DNA of 50,145 nt from Accumulibacter sp. (GCF_023806565.1 NZ_JAMTDV010000008.1:1-50145); one strand, 5' to 3'; positions 15,666-25,149 are shown, numbered from the stretch's first letter. Notes: generated by a model from the sequence alone, not told the origin. Translations and numbers: made by a program.

Positions 15666-17429
15666 ATGACGACAAACGCCGGTTTCAACCGCTTCGCGCC
15701 ACGCGCGGCTGGCGCGGTCGGCCCGAATCGTTGGGACGTTCTCCTGCTGCCACTGGTAATCGGCACGCTGTTCCTGATCACCTGGGGCAGTGGGAAAATG
15801 AACGCGCCGTATGTTCTCGGCACGCCGATCCCGATATCCCTCGAACCGGGGAATCTGCCCGAGTATGCCCTGCGTACGACGCTGCGCATGACGCTGGCCA
15901 TGCTCGGATCGCTCGCTTTCGCGCTTCTTTACGGCAGCCTGGCGGCAAAATCGGTGGCCGCCGGACGGGTTCTCATCCCGCTGCTGGACATTCTGCAATC
16001 GATCCCGATCCTCGGCTTTCTGTCGATCAGCGTCGTCGGTTTCGTCCGGCTCTTTCCCGGCAGCATGCTGGGCCCGGAACTCGCGGCGGTCTTCGCGATT
16101 TTCACGTCGCAGGCGTGGAACCTGACGTTCAGCTACTACGCCAGCCTGCGCATGGTCCCCCGCGATCTGTATGAGGTTTCGCGGATGCTCAAGCTCTCGC
16201 CGTGGCAGCAGTTCTTTCGGCTGGAGGCACCTTACGCGATGCCTGGCCTGATCTGGAACATGATGATGTCGGTCGCTGGCGGCTGGTTCTTCGTCGTCGC
16301 CTCGGAAGCAATCACGGTTGACAACATGAGCATTCAGCTTCCCGGGATCGGCTCGTACATCGCGCTGGCAATTCGCAGCGAGGATCTGCCCGCCGTCGGT
16401 TACGCCATTCTCGCGATGTTCATCGTGATCCTGGCGACCGATCAACTGTTGTTCCGCCCGTTGGTCGCCTGGGGCGAGAGGTTCAAGTTCGAGTTCACCG
16501 AAAACCAGCGTCCGCCGCGCTCGTGGTTCCTGTCGCTACTGCGCCGTGCGCAGTTCACGCGCATGTTCCTCGCTGCGGTGATGCGCGGAATGGTGGTTGT
16601 CCAGCTGGTCTCGGCGCTGCTGGCGTCGAGGCAGGCGCGGCAGGCCTTTGCCTGGCCGCGGCGACTGCGCTGGAGCGTGGACGGCGCGCTTCTCGACCGC
16701 TACTGGAACGCCCTCGTGGTGATGGCAGCGGCGGCAAGCACGTTCGCGCTGATTCGTTTCGTGCATGCGGCGGTCAGCTTCCAGGAGGTCGGCCAGGTGT
16801 TGCTGCTCGGATTGATCACCGGCGCGCGCGTGCTGCTTCTCGTCGCACTCGCCTCGCTGCTCTGGGTACCCATCGGCATCTGGATCGGACTCAACCCGCG
16901 CATCGGCCAGCCGGCACAACCGATTGTCGTCCTGCTCGCGGCATTTCCGGCCAACCTGTTCTTCCCCGTCGCGATTTCCGCTATCGTCGGCTTCCATCTG
17001 GATCCCGAAATCTGGCTCAGCCCGCTGATGATCCTCGGCACCCAATGGTACATCCTGTTCAACGTCGTCTCGGCCGCCGCCGCCCTGCCGTCGGACCTGC
17101 AGGAAGCAGCTGCGAACATCGGCTTGCGCGGGGGAATGCGGTGGACCCGGCTGCTCCTGCCGTCGGTCTTTCCGTCGTATGTTACCGGCGCGGTCACCGC
17201 CTCCGGTGGCGCCTGGAATGCCAGCGTGGTTTCCGAGCTGGTCAATTGGGGCAGCACCAGCTTGAGCGCGACCGGGCTGGGAGCCTACATCGCAACGCAG
17301 ACCGCGGCCGGCGATTATCCACGCGTCGCCCTGGGGGTCGTCGTGATGAGCTTGTACGTCGTCCTGTTCAACCGTGTCGTCTGGAAGCGACTGTACATGA
17401 TGGCCGAACAGCGCTTCAGCTTCGTTTGA
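15666..17429 (+). CDS. ABC transporter permease, tandem fusion (nitrate/sulfonate/bicarbonate type)
   Basis: 587 residues carrying two binding-protein-dependent permease domains in one chain. The first spans about 60-265, with the EAA-loop-like DLYEVSRMLKLSPWQQFFRLE. The second spans about 370-580, with EAAANIGLRGGMRWTRLLLP. Each has five or six hydrophobic helices. Fused double permeases of this length occur in the nitrate/sulfonate/taurine superfamily. The ATPase gene follows after 12 bp. No substrate-binding protein gene is present on either side, so the substrate is open. Confidence 0.88.
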   Translation: MTTNAGFNRFAPRAAGAVGPNRWDVLLLPLVIGTLFLITWGSGKMNAPYVLGTPIPISLEPGNLPEYALRTTLRMTLAMLGSLAFALLYGSLAAKSVAAGRVLIPLLDILQSIPILGFLSISVVGFVRLFPGSMLGPELAAVFAIFTSQAWNLTFSYYASLRMVPRDLYEVSRMLKLSPWQQFFRLEAPYAMPGLIWNMMMSVAGGWFFVVASEAITVDNMSIQLPGIGSYIALAIRSEDLPAVGYAILAMFIVILATDQLLFRPLVAWGERFKFEFTENQRPPRSWFLSLLRRAQFTRMFLAAVMRGMVVVQLVSALLASRQARQAFAWPRRLRWSVDGALLDRYWNALVVMAAAASTFALIRFVHAAVSFQEVGQVLLLGLITGARVLLLVALASLLWVPIGIWIGLNPRIGQPAQPIVVLLAAFPANLFFPVAISAIVGFHLDPEIWLSPLMILGTQWYILFNVVSAAAALPSDLQEAAANIGLRGGMRWTRLLLPSVFPSYVTGAVTASGGAWNASVVSELVNWGSTSLSATGLGAYIATQTAAGDYPRVALGVVVMSLYVVLFNRVVWKRLYMMAEQRFSFV

Positions 17430-17441
17430 GGGAATCGCCGA

Positions 17442-18746
17442 ATGGAAAGGGAGCCCCTGCTCGAACTGCACTGCGTCGGCAAGACCTTTCGCTCTGGCGA
17501 CGGCGGCGCAAGCCCGGTACTCGAAGGCATCGATCTGTGCGTCAACCCTGGCGAGATCATCGTCCTCTTCGGCCGTTCGGGCTGTGGCAAGTCGACGCTG
17601 CTGCGAATCATCGCTGGCCTGACGCCGGCGACGATGGGCGAAGTGCGCTACAAGGGGCAGCGCGTGACGCGACCGCAGCCGGGAATCAGCATGGTGTTCC
17701 AGACCTTTGCTCTGTTTCCGTGGCTGAATGTGCAGCAGAACGTCGAACTCGGCCTCGAAGCCGCCGGCGTTCCCGCCGAGGAACGTCGACGGCGCGCCCT
17801 GGAAGTGATCGACATGATCGGTCTCGACGGCTTCGAATCGGCGTATCCGAAGGAGCTCTCGGGAGGCATGCGCCAGCGCGTGGGTTTTGCCCGGGCACTG
17901 GTGGTACATCCCGACGTGCTGCTGATGGACGAACCCTTTTCCGCCCTGGACGTACCGACCACCGAGGCGCTGCGCCATGACCTGATGGATCTGTGGACAA
18001 CGCGCCAGATCCCGACCCGGGCGATGCTCCTCGTATCGCACAATATCGAGGAGTCGGCGCTGGTCGCCGACCGCATCGTGATCCTCCACAACAATCCCGG
18101 CAGCATCAAGAGCGAGATCCGGGTGCAGCTCAAGCATCCACGTGATCCGGATTCACGCGCTTTCCGGCTGCTCGTCGAACAGGTTTACGCGGCCATCTCG
18201 TCGACGGGCGCGGCACAGCGGCGCAAGCTCGGTGTCGGGTACCGCCTGCCGTCGGCGACCGTCGGCCAGATGATGGGAATTCTCGAACGCCTGAACCTTC
18301 CGGGCAACGCCGGCGGACTCGGCCTGTCGGTTCTGGCCGAGGTGATGCAGATGGAGGTGGACGAGTTGTTCCCGATCATCGAGGCGCTCGAACTGATGGT
18401 ATTCACGCGCACCAACGGGCAACGCGTGGAGTTGACGCCAGCCGGAAAAACCTTTGCCGAAGCCGACATCCTGCAGCGCAAGATCATTTTCGGAGAGCAA
18501 TTGCTGCAGAGAATTCCTCTGGCGACGAACATCCGCCATGTCCTGGAAGAACGCAGCGGTTCACGCGCGCCACGGTCGCGTTTCCTGCGCGAGCTCGAGG
18601 ATCACCTGAGCGAGGAGGAAGCGGAACGGGTGCTGGGCGTCGTCACCGACTGGGGGCGCTACGCGGAAATCCTCGCCTATGATGGCGACACCGGAACCTT
18701 CAGTCTCGAAAATCCGGGCAGCGAGGACCTTGCGGATACCCCTTGA
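17442..18746 (+). CDS. ABC transporter ATPase with C-terminal AAA-associated domain
   Basis: 434 residues. The ATPase domain (about 5-255) has Walker A GRSGCGKST (45-53), Q-loop MVFQTFALFPW, signature LSGGMRQRV (about 140), Walker B VLLMDEP followed by FSALD, and switch His in LLVSHNIEE. It is of the SsuB/TauB/NrtD type. The C-terminal 170 residues (about 265-430, VGQMMGILERLNLPGNAGGL...) match the AAA-associated C-terminal domain found on some nitrate/sulfonate-class ATPases, probably a regulatory or ligand-sensing module. It pairs with the fused permease just upstream to form a complete inner-membrane complex. Confidence 0.9.
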   Translation: MEREPLLELHCVGKTFRSGDGGASPVLEGIDLCVNPGEIIVLFGRSGCGKSTLLRIIAGLTPATMGEVRYKGQRVTRPQPGISMVFQTFALFPWLNVQQNVELGLEAAGVPAEERRRRALEVIDMIGLDGFESAYPKELSGGMRQRVGFARALVVHPDVLLMDEPFSALDVPTTEALRHDLMDLWTTRQIPTRAMLLVSHNIEESALVADRIVILHNNPGSIKSEIRVQLKHPRDPDSRAFRLLVEQVYAAISSTGAAQRRKLGVGYRLPSATVGQMMGILERLNLPGNAGGLGLSVLAEVMQMEVDELFPIIEALELMVFTRTNGQRVELTPAGKTFAEADILQRKIIFGEQLLQRIPLATNIRHVLEERSGSRAPRSRFLRELEDHLSEEEAERVLGVVTDWGRYAEILAYDGDTGTFSLENPGSEDLADTP

Positions 18747-18883
18747 GGCCCCGCTCTCCCGCGCGTCGCGGGCGGCCATCGACCCGCAACACAGACCGCG
18801 ACCGATTGCCGCAGGTCGGCCGAACGTCCGCGGTACGGCGTAGAATCTCGCGCTTTGCTGGCTGCACGGCAAGGTAGCGAGAA

Positions 18884-20251
18884 ATGCCTCAGATCGATCA
18901 GGGTTCGCCGCAGATGCTCCGGCAAGGCAAGGCCAACCCGCTGCCGCGCCTGCTCGCGCTGCGCCGGATCGAAGTGCTGACGCAGACCACAGTGCTCTTT
19001 CTGGCGGTGGCCTGGCTGAAGATTCCACTGCCCGTCGTGCCGATGACCGTGGTCATTGTCGTTCTTGCCGCCATCAACCTGGCCAGCCGGTGGCGCGTCG
19101 AACACGGCGGGCCGGTCTCGGCCGGCGAGGTCTTTTTCCACCTGACGATCGATGTCGGCGCGCTGGCATGGCAGCTTTACTTTGCCGGTGGCTCGGCCAA
19201 TCCCTTCGTCTCGCTCTTTCTGCTGCCACCCACGCTTGCCGCCGCGCTGTTGCCTGCCCGACATGCGTGGGGAATGGCGGGAATCACCCTGCTCGTCTAC
19301 ACCTTTCTGATGTTCTGGAACCTCCCGCTCCCGCCGCCGCAGGGTAATCTGGCGGAGTGGGACGCACTGCTCGCCCGCGCCGCCGGTGGTGCCGGCGAAC
19401 ATGCCGCGCACGCCAGCGGCTTCGCCCTGCACGTGGTCGGCATGTGGCTCAATTTCGTGATCAGCACCGGTGTCGTGGCCTTCTTCCTGACACGCATGGC
19501 CGCGGCGCTCCGGGAACGCGAACGCGAGCTGGCGGCGGCCCGCGAAGCGGCTCTGCGCAACGAGCAGATTCTCTCGCTGGGAACCCTCGCCGCTGGTGCC
19601 GCGCATCAGTTGGGGACGCCGCTCGGCACGATGGCCATCGTCCTCCGCGAACTTGAACTGAACCATGAGCGTGATCCCGAGCTCAGCGAGAGCCTTCTGC
19701 TGCTGCGCCAGCAGGTCGAGCGCTGCAAGCAGACGATCTCCGAGATTCTCGCTTCGACTGGCCAGGGTCGCGACGAAAATCTGCGTTCGCTGCCGGTCGA
19801 CGCCTATCTGCAGCGTCTGCTCGACGACTGGCAGATCATCCGCCCGCAGGCCGTGCTGCACGTGACGCTGCAGGGAGAACAGCCGGCCCCGGCGATCGCC
19901 GCCGAACGGACGCTGGCGCAGGCGCTCCTCAACCTGCTCGACAACGCTGCCGATGCCAACGCCGCCAGCGCGGAAGCGCTTCACTTTCTCGCCCGCTGGG
20001 ACACCGGCAGTGTCCGGGTGGAGATTCTCGACCGCGGCCCTGGACTCCAGTCGGAGACCGCGCAACGCCTCGGCGAAGCCTTTTTCAGCACCAAGACCGG
20101 CTCGGGCGGACGCCCCCGCGGGATCGGCATCGGTCTGTTTCTCAGCAATGCCACAATCGAGCGCCTGGGCGGCAGGGTCGAGTTGTTCAACCGCGATGAT
20201 CCGCGCGGCGGCGCGTGCACCCGCGTCACCCTGCCGCTGCGGCCGGCCTGA
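18884..20251 (+). CDS. regB: Redox-sensing histidine kinase, RegB/PrrB family
   Basis: 455 residues. Six hydrophobic helices span about 30-203, with the quinone-site motif GGSANPF (102-108) that marks the RegB/PrrB/ActS group. The phosphorylation box is AAGAAHQLGTPL with His241. Cys281 in QVERCKQTI lies where RegB has its redox-switch cysteine. The ATPase lobe shows NLLDNAADAN (N box), ILDRGPGL (G1) and GIGIGLFLSNATIERLGG (G2). The cognate regulator follows after 12 bp. In relatives the pair controls respiration and carbon/nitrogen fixation genes in response to ubiquinone redox state and oxygen. The 137 bp upstream contain a TAGAAT that could be a -10 box. Confidence 0.92.
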   Translation: MPQIDQGSPQMLRQGKANPLPRLLALRRIEVLTQTTVLFLAVAWLKIPLPVVPMTVVIVVLAAINLASRWRVEHGGPVSAGEVFFHLTIDVGALAWQLYFAGGSANPFVSLFLLPPTLAAALLPARHAWGMAGITLLVYTFLMFWNLPLPPPQGNLAEWDALLARAAGGAGEHAAHASGFALHVVGMWLNFVISTGVVAFFLTRMAAALRERERELAAAREAALRNEQILSLGTLAAGAAHQLGTPLGTMAIVLRELELNHERDPELSESLLLLRQQVERCKQTISEILASTGQGRDENLRSLPVDAYLQRLLDDWQIIRPQAVLHVTLQGEQPAPAIAAERTLAQALLNLLDNAADANAASAEALHFLARWDTGSVRVEILDRGPGLQSETAQRLGEAFFSTKTGSGGRPRGIGIGLFLSNATIERLGGRVELFNRDDPRGGACTRVTLPLRPA

Positions 20252-20263
20252 AGGAGCGACGAC

Positions 20264-20830
20264 ATGCTCAAGCCAATTCTGCAACCGCCCGACGACGAGC
20301 GAACGACGCTGCTCCTGGTCGATGACGACGACGCTTTCCGGCGCGTCCTGGCACGCGCCCTCGATCGGCGAGGATACGCCGTGACCGTCGCCGCCAACGT
20401 CGAATCGGCCCTCGCCAAGGCACAGGCGCAGGCGCCCGAGTGCGCCGTGGTCGACCTGCGCATGCCCGGTCCTTCCGGCCTGGTGCTGGTCGAGAAACTG
20501 ATCGAACTCGATCCGAACACGCGCATCGTCATGCTCACGGGCTACGCCAGCATCGCCACCGCGGTCGAGGCGATCAAGCTCGGCGCCATCCATTACCTCG
20601 CCAAACCCTGTGATGCCGATCAGGTGGTTGCGGCACTCAACAGGGGCGGCGCCGGCGACTCGGCGATTCCGCTTGCCAGTTCCCCGCTGTCGGTCGATCG
20701 GCTCGAGTGGGAGCACATCCAGCGCGTGCTGAGCGAGAATCGGGGCAATATCTCGGCCACCGCGCGCGCCCTGAAAATGCACCGTCGCACGCTACAGCGC
20801 AAGCTCGGCAAACATCCAAGTCCGGAATGA
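20264..20830 (+). CDS. regA: Redox response regulator, RegA/PrrA/ActR family
   Basis: 188 residues with AAGGAG upstream. The receiver domain (about 14-125) has the acidic pair in LLLVDDDD (19-22), phosphoacceptor Asp64 in VDLRMPGPSG, Thr92 in MLTGYAS and Lys114 in YLAKP. A short proline/serine linker leads to a Fis-type helix-turn-helix at the C-terminus (about 150-185, NISATARALKMHRRTLQRKL), whose sequence is nearly invariant in RegA homologues. It partners the RegB kinase directly upstream. Its stop overlaps the start of hslR by 4 bp. Confidence 0.93.
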   Translation: MLKPILQPPDDERTTLLLVDDDDAFRRVLARALDRRGYAVTVAANVESALAKAQAQAPECAVVDLRMPGPSGLVLVEKLIELDPNTRIVMLTGYASIATAVEAIKLGAIHYLAKPCDADQVVAALNRGGAGDSAIPLASSPLSVDRLEWEHIQRVLSENRGNISATARALKMHRRTLQRKLGKHPSPE

Positions 20831-21237
20831 ACATGACCGACGGCACACCTGCCACCCCGGCACGGATGCGAATCGACAAATGGCTATGGGCAGCACGCTT
20901 CTACAGGACGCGTTCGCTCGCCGCACAGGCGATCGCCGCCGGCCACGTCAAACTCGACGGCCATACGGTGAAGGCCGGTCGCGACCTGCACATGGGTGCC
21001 TGCCTCGAAATCGCCATCGGCGACCTGGTCTGGACAGTCGTCGTCCGCGGCTTCAACGTCCAGCGTCGTCCGGCCAGCGAAGCGCAACTGCTTTACCAGG
21101 AAACTCCCGAGAGCAGCGCGCGACGTGCCGCGAATCAGGAGGCGCGGCGACTCGCACCGGTCCCCGGCAGCGAGCTGCGCGGACGTCCGACCAAGAGAGA
21201 CCGGCGGCAGATCCGAGGATTCAACGAAAACTGCTGA
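20827..21237 (+). CDS. hslR: Hsp15-like S4-domain RNA-binding protein
   Basis: 136 residues. The S4 RNA-binding domain begins MRIDKWLWAARFYRTRSLAA and runs through GHVKLDGHTVKAGRDL (about 14-75). A basic C-terminal tail (RRAANQEARRLAP...RPTKRDRRQIRGF) is typical of Hsp15, which binds free 50S subunits carrying stalled nascent chains. Its ATG overlaps the regA stop (ATGA), so translation is probably coupled to the redox regulator. A second in-frame ATG lies two codons on. Confidence 0.88.
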   Translation: MNMTDGTPATPARMRIDKWLWAARFYRTRSLAAQAIAAGHVKLDGHTVKAGRDLHMGACLEIAIGDLVWTVVVRGFNVQRRPASEAQLLYQETPESSARRAANQEARRLAPVPGSELRGRPTKRDRRQIRGFNENC

Positions 21238-21355
21238 TCGCAGGCAAGCCCTCCCGGTGCAGTTGACGCCCGTCGGCCAGCCCGGAATACTGTGCCTGTC
21301 CTTCCCGACCTCGCTTCGACAATACGAAGTGCCTTGCTCCGACCCACGAAGCCCG

Positions 21356-21682
21356 ATGAAAACGCTGATCGCCACTGCCACCAGCGACCCGAATTCCGGC
21401 CAGGTGACCGATGCCGTCGCCTCGCAGATCGAGAGGCTGCCCAATCTTGGCCCGAAATCCAGCGCGATGCTCGCGCGGGCGTCCATCCGTTCGCTTGACG
21501 AGTTGCGCGAAATCGGCGCGGTGGCGGCCTACGCGCGGGTCAAGCGGGTCGATCGCACGGCCAGCCTGAACCTGCTGTGGGCGCTGCAGGGGGCCTTGAC
21601 TGGCGAGCCATGGCAGAAAGTCGCGCGTGAGCAGCGCAGCAGCCTGTTGCTGGCACTCGAAGTCGAGACAAAGGGCCCCTGA
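21356..21682 (+). CDS. TfoX C-terminal-domain (helix-hairpin-helix) protein
   Basis: 108 residues from the ATG at 21356. The region about 25-100 (IERLPNLGPKSSAMLARASI...LWALQGALTGEPWQKV) matches the TfoX C-terminal domain, a small helix-hairpin-helix-like fold also found as a stand-alone protein. The N-terminal TfoX domain is missing, so this is not a full competence regulator. No clear ribosome site is seen. The 118-bp gap after hslR suggests its own or weakly coupled expression. Function unknown. Confidence 0.75.
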   Translation: MKTLIATATSDPNSGQVTDAVASQIERLPNLGPKSSAMLARASIRSLDELREIGAVAAYARVKRVDRTASLNLLWALQGALTGEPWQKVAREQRSSLLLALEVETKGP

Positions 21683-21766
21683 GGACAACGCCCCGATGCC
21701 GCGCACCCGCCCGCAAGTGAAGGCTTTCGCAGCAAGCGGGCACCACCGCTCGCGCACCATTCCGCG

Positions 21767-22156
21767 ATGAGCCATCGACTGCTCCCCGACTGCGTCGTCG
21801 TCGTGCATCTGCTGTTCATCGGTTTCGTCCTTTTCGGCGGCCTGCTGCTGCGGCGCTGGCCCGGACTGGCGGTGGCCCACCTTCCCGCCGCCTGTTGGGC
21901 TGCGCTGGTAGAGCTGTACGGCTGGGAATGCCCGCTGACACCGCTGGAAACGGGCTGGCGACAGGCCGCCGGCCAAGCCGCCTACCGCACAAGCTTCGTC
22001 GAGCACTATCTGCTGCCGATCCTCTATCCGGCCGGACTCACGCGCGGCATCCAGATCGCTCTGGCGGCGCTGGTGATCGTGGTCAATCTCGCCGCGTATG
22101 GATGGCTTTGCCATCGACTTTGCGGGAAGCGAGGGATGCCGAATTCGGATCGGTAG
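21767..22156 (+). CDS. DUF2784 family small membrane protein
   Basis: 129 residues with three or four hydrophobic helices: about 9-28 (VVVVHLLFIGFVLFGGLLL), 33-50, and 95-117 (GIQIALAALVIVVNLAAYGW). The loop ELYGWECPLTPLE is the conserved signature of DUF2784. Function of the family is unknown. The gene converges on xerC with about 55 bp between them. Confidence 0.82.
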   Translation: MSHRLLPDCVVVVHLLFIGFVLFGGLLLRRWPGLAVAHLPAACWAALVELYGWECPLTPLETGWRQAAGQAAYRTSFVEHYLLPILYPAGLTRGIQIALAALVIVVNLAAYGWLCHRLCGKRGMPNSDR

Positions 22157-22212
22157 GCGTGTGGCGACACGCTGCGCGAACTTTCCTTCGCCCTCGGCCC
22201 CCGCCTTCGCCG

Positions 22213-23133
22213 TCAATCCGCCTTGCGCTTGGCGCGCGGGTGCGACTGATCGTAGACCGCGGCCAGATGCTGAAAGTCGAGGTGCGTGTAGACCTGTGTC
22301 GAGGAGATGCTCGCGTGCCCGAGCATCTCCTGCACGGCGCGCAGATCGCCCGAAGACTGGAGCACGTGCGAGGCGAACGAATGGCGCAGCATGTGCGGAT
22401 GCACCCGCGCTGGCAGGCCCTGCAGCAAGCCGCGCCGCTGCAGGCGGAGCTGGATCATGCGCATGCCGAGACGCTTGCCGCGCTGGCCGACGAACAGGGC
22501 GACTTCGTCTGCCGCCGCGATCTGGCTGCGCTGTGCCGCCCATGACGCGACCGCGGCCCGTGCCTTGCTCCCCACCGGGACGATGCGCAGCTTGCTGCGC
22601 TTGCCGAGGACGCGCACCTCGCCGGCCAGCAGGTCTTCGAGACAGGAAACATCGAGCGCCGCGAGTTCGGCCAGGCGCAGACCGGAAGAGTAGAACAGCT
22701 CGAACATCGCCTGATCGCGCAGTGCCAGCAGGTTTTCGGTGTCGGCTGCCAGCAGGCGACCGGCTTCGTCGGGCGACAGAGCTTTCGGCAGCGCTTTCGG
22801 GCTCTTCGGCGCGCGCACGCCGTCGACCGGATTCTGACTCGTCTCGCCCTGCCGGCCGAGCCAGCGATAGAAACCGCGCCAGGCGGAAAGGACGCGCCCC
22901 AGTGAACGGCCGCCGAGCCCACGGGAATGCAACTGTGCGACGAAGCGGCGGATGTGCTGCGTTTGCAGCGTGGCGAAGCTGCATTCCCCGGCTGCTCGGG
23001 TGGACCTGCCGGACGACTCGTCGATCAGGCGGCACAGCAACTCGAGGTCATGCCGATAGCCCTTGACCGTGTGCGCGGACAGCCGGCGCTGCTGCGCCAA
23101 TTCGTCGAGATAGGCAGCGACGCTGCCGTTCAT
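22213..23133 (-). CDS. xerC: Chromosome-dimer tyrosine recombinase XerC
   Basis: 306 residues from ATG 23133, a normal length; the longer frame to 23253 adds a non-conserved tail. The N-terminal SAM-like domain (about 3-90) includes LSAHTVKGYRHDLELL. The catalytic domain has Arg153 (SGLRLAE), Lys178 (LGKRSKLR), His247 and Arg250 (HPHMLRHSFA), His273 (LGHASIS) and the nucleophile Tyr282 (TQVYTHLD). With XerD it resolves chromosome dimers at dif, coupled to FtsK. It starts 10 bp after the DUF484 gene; dapF-DUF484-xerC is a widely conserved gammaproteobacterial and betaproteobacterial order. Confidence 0.94.
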   Translation of the reverse strand: MNGSVAAYLDELAQQRRLSAHTVKGYRHDLELLCRLIDESSGRSTRAAGECSFATLQTQHIRRFVAQLHSRGLGGRSLGRVLSAWRGFYRWLGRQGETSQNPVDGVRAPKSPKALPKALSPDEAGRLLAADTENLLALRDQAMFELFYSSGLRLAELAALDVSCLEDLLAGEVRVLGKRSKLRIVPVGSKARAAVASWAAQRSQIAAADEVALFVGQRGKRLGMRMIQLRLQRRGLLQGLPARVHPHMLRHSFASHVLQSSGDLRAVQEMLGHASISSTQVYTHLDFQHLAAVYDQSHPRAKRKAD

Positions 23134-23143
23134 CGCACGCGAT

Positions 23144-23797
23144 TCAGCTGAGGACGCGCGCCAGGGCGGCCGACGCCATTTCGCCGAGACGTTCGAGATA
23201 GATCGTCCCCATGCCGGCGTAGAAGCGCTCGTGGTCCTCGCTGCCGAGGGCAATCATGCCGATCGTCCCGCCGCCGTTGCGCATGGCGATCAGCCCTTGC
23301 GAGCGGACATGGGTGGACGCCTCGCCAAACCATGACGAGGTCTCGAAGCCCGCGGTCGAACCGCAATACGGTTGCACCAGCGTTTCGGCAAAAGCCTGCA
23401 GGTCATGGCTGACGTCGGCAAATTCGGGCAATTCCCCGCTCCCCTCGGAGCGATACCACAGACGTAGGGCGACGTGCGGGACCGCGAAATCGTCGCGCAG
23501 GTGAAAGTTCAGCGTGTGCAGGACCGACTGGAAGCTTCTCGCGGCAATCAGCGCTACCGCCAATCGATGCATCTTTTCGCTGATCGCGTCGTTTTCTTCG
23601 CCGAACTGCAGCAATTCGCCCATCTTTCCTTCGAGTTGCCGGTTCTTGTCGCGCAGCGCCAGCATCTGGCGCTCCGTGATCGAAATCGTGCGCCCGCCGT
23701 GCGGGTGCGGAACGACCATGTTCGCCACCAGGTCGGCATGCTCCTCGAAAAACTGCGGATTGTCCTGCAGATAGCTCGCGACTTCTTCCGATCTCAT
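23144..23797 (-). CDS. DUF484 family protein (GAF-like)
   Basis: 217 residues. The DUF484 N-terminal block ([20 protein letters not shown] followed by [19 protein letters not shown]) leads to a short coiled coil ([20 protein letters not shown]) and a GAF-like C-terminal domain. Biochemical role is unknown; the gene is almost always found between dapF and xerC. Its ATG overlaps the dapF stop by 4 bp (23794-23797). Confidence 0.9.
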   Translation of the reverse strand: MRSEEVASYLQDNPQFFEEHADLVANMVVPHPHGGRTISITERQMLALRDKNRQLEGKMGELLQFGEENDAISEKMHRLAVALIAARSFQSVLHTLNFHLRDDFAVPHVALRLWYRSEGSGELPEFADVSHDLQAFAETLVQPYCGSTAGFETSSWFGEASTHVRSQGLIAMRNGGGTIGMIALGSEDHERFYAGMGTIYLERLGEMASAALARVLS

Positions 23798-24624
23798 AAA
23801 TCGATTTCTCCCTTGAAGACGGTAATGGCGGGACCCGTCATCAATACCGGCGTGCCGTTGCCGCGCCAGGCAACGAACAGCACACCCCCACGCATTTCAA
23901 CGCGCACGGGCGAATCGAGCAGGCGGCGCGCGATGCCGGCAACCACTGCGGCACAGGCGCCTGTTCCGCAGGCCAGCGTTTCTCCCGCGCCACGCTCGAA
24001 AACCCGAAGGCGGATCGCGTGCCGATCGAGCACCTGCATGAAACCCGCGTTGACCCGCTGCGGAAAGCGCGGGTGCGATTCGATCAGCGGCCCCAGCCGC
24101 GCGACTGGTGCGGTATCGACGTCGTCTACCAGCTGCACCGCATGCGGATTGCCCATGCCGACTGCAGTGATCGCGAGTTCTTCGTCAGCGACCGTCAGCC
24201 TCTGCACCAGATCGTCGCTGGCACTGTCGAAAACAATCTGCGCCGGTGTGAAAACCGGCACTCCCATTTCGACGGTCACGCTGCCGTCCTCCTCGAGTCG
24301 GGGAACAATCACCCCGGCGAGAGTTTCGACGCGGATCCCGCGCTTGCTGCTGAGTCCTTCCTGATGGACGAAACGGACGAAGCAGCGCGCCCCGTTGCCG
24401 CATTGCTCGACTTCGCCGCCGTCGGCGTTGAAGATCCGATAGCGAAAATCGACGTCCGGCTGACTGGGGCGTTCGACGACCAGAATCTGGTCGCAGCCAA
24501 TTCCGAAATGGCGGTCAGCCAAGAAGCGTAGCTGCTCCGGCGTCAACTCGACCGGCTGGCGAATGCCGTCGAACACGACAAAGTCGTTGCCGAGTCCGTG
24601 CATCTTGGCAAATCTGAGTTTCAT
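23794..24624 (-). CDS. dapF: Diaminopimelate epimerase
   Basis: 276 residues, normal length. Start [20 protein letters not shown] is typical. The two catalytic cysteines lie in EQCGNGARC (Cys75) and [10 protein letters not shown] (about 219), acting as the acid/base pair that interconverts LL- and meso-diaminopimelate for lysine and peptidoglycan. Other dap genes (dapC, dapD, dapE) lie 16 kb downstream in a separate cluster. It is first in a dapF-DUF484-xerC operon. Confidence 0.95.
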   Translation of the reverse strand: MKLRFAKMHGLGNDFVVFDGIRQPVELTPEQLRFLADRHFGIGCDQILVVERPSQPDVDFRYRIFNADGGEVEQCGNGARCFVRFVHQEGLSSKRGIRVETLAGVIVPRLEEDGSVTVEMGVPVFTPAQIVFDSASDDLVQRLTVADEELAITAVGMGNPHAVQLVDDVDTAPVARLGPLIESHPRFPQRVNAGFMQVLDRHAIRLRVFERGAGETLACGTGACAAVVAGIARRLLDSPVRVEMRGGVLFVAWRGNGTPVLMTGPAITVFKGEIDL

Positions 24625-24648
24625 CGTGTCGGGGGATTTCGCGCCGTG

Positions 24649-25149
24649 CTAGAAGAGCGACTTCGCCATTATAAAGTCGTCCATGACGAAGTCGTGCCCT
24701 ATATCGACGCAGACGGCTTCACGGACGGCAAAGCCATGCCTGCGATATGCGGCAATGGCCCGTTCGTTGCGCTTGTTCACCGCCAGGACCAACGTGCTGC
24801 AACGACTCGCCAGAGCATGGCCGGACGCCTGGTCGATGAGTCGGGCGCCGACACCGATCCGCTGTCTGCGCGGGTCGACGTAAATCTTGTCGATCTTCAT
24901 TTCCCCTGCTGCAGTGATCAGGCACGACGAAAAGCCGGCCAGTTCGCCATCGACCATCGCCTGATCCCACCAGATCCCGGGCATCGTCAATTCCTCGACC
25001 ATGCGCGAGGGGTCGTAACGTTGCTCGAGCATGAAGTCGATCTGTTCCTGGCTGATGATTCCGGGATAGGTATGCTGCCAGACGACGCGCGCCAGCGCCG
25101 CAACGGCGCCGATGTCGGCCGGGGTGACCGGGGAAATCGAGATGTCCAT
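24649..25149 (-). CDS. GNAT-family N-acetyltransferase
   Basis: 166 residues with the GNAT fold. The N-terminal strand-helix (ISISPVTPADIGAVAALARV) is followed by IDKIYVDPRRQRIGVGARLI, motif A with the acetyl-CoA loop R-x-x-R-I-G-V-G-A (about 95-105), and a C-terminal AVNKRNERAIAAYRRHGF motif B. The tail ends VMDDFIMAKSLF, common in this group. Substrate cannot be predicted. It precedes dapF by 24 bp and may be co-transcribed with it. Confidence 0.88.
   Translation of the reverse strand: MDISISPVTPADIGAVAALARVVWQHTYPGIISQEQIDFMLEQRYDPSRMVEELTMPGIWWDQAMVDGELAGFSSCLITAAGEMKIDKIYVDPRRQRIGVGARLIDQASGHALASRCSTLVLAVNKRNERAIAAYRRHGFAVREAVCVDIGHDFVMDDFIMAKSLF

Noticed and set aside
14045-15901. Long minus-strand open frame (618 codons) opposite the NRAMP-like gene
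   Set aside because: A GC-rich shadow of the real plus-strand gene: His/Gln/Asp/Arg-rich translation with no domain.
18677-20782. Long minus-strand open frame (701 codons) opposite regB/regA
   Set aside because: Shadow frame caused by high third-position GC in regBA; no recognisable motif and it covers both conserved genes.
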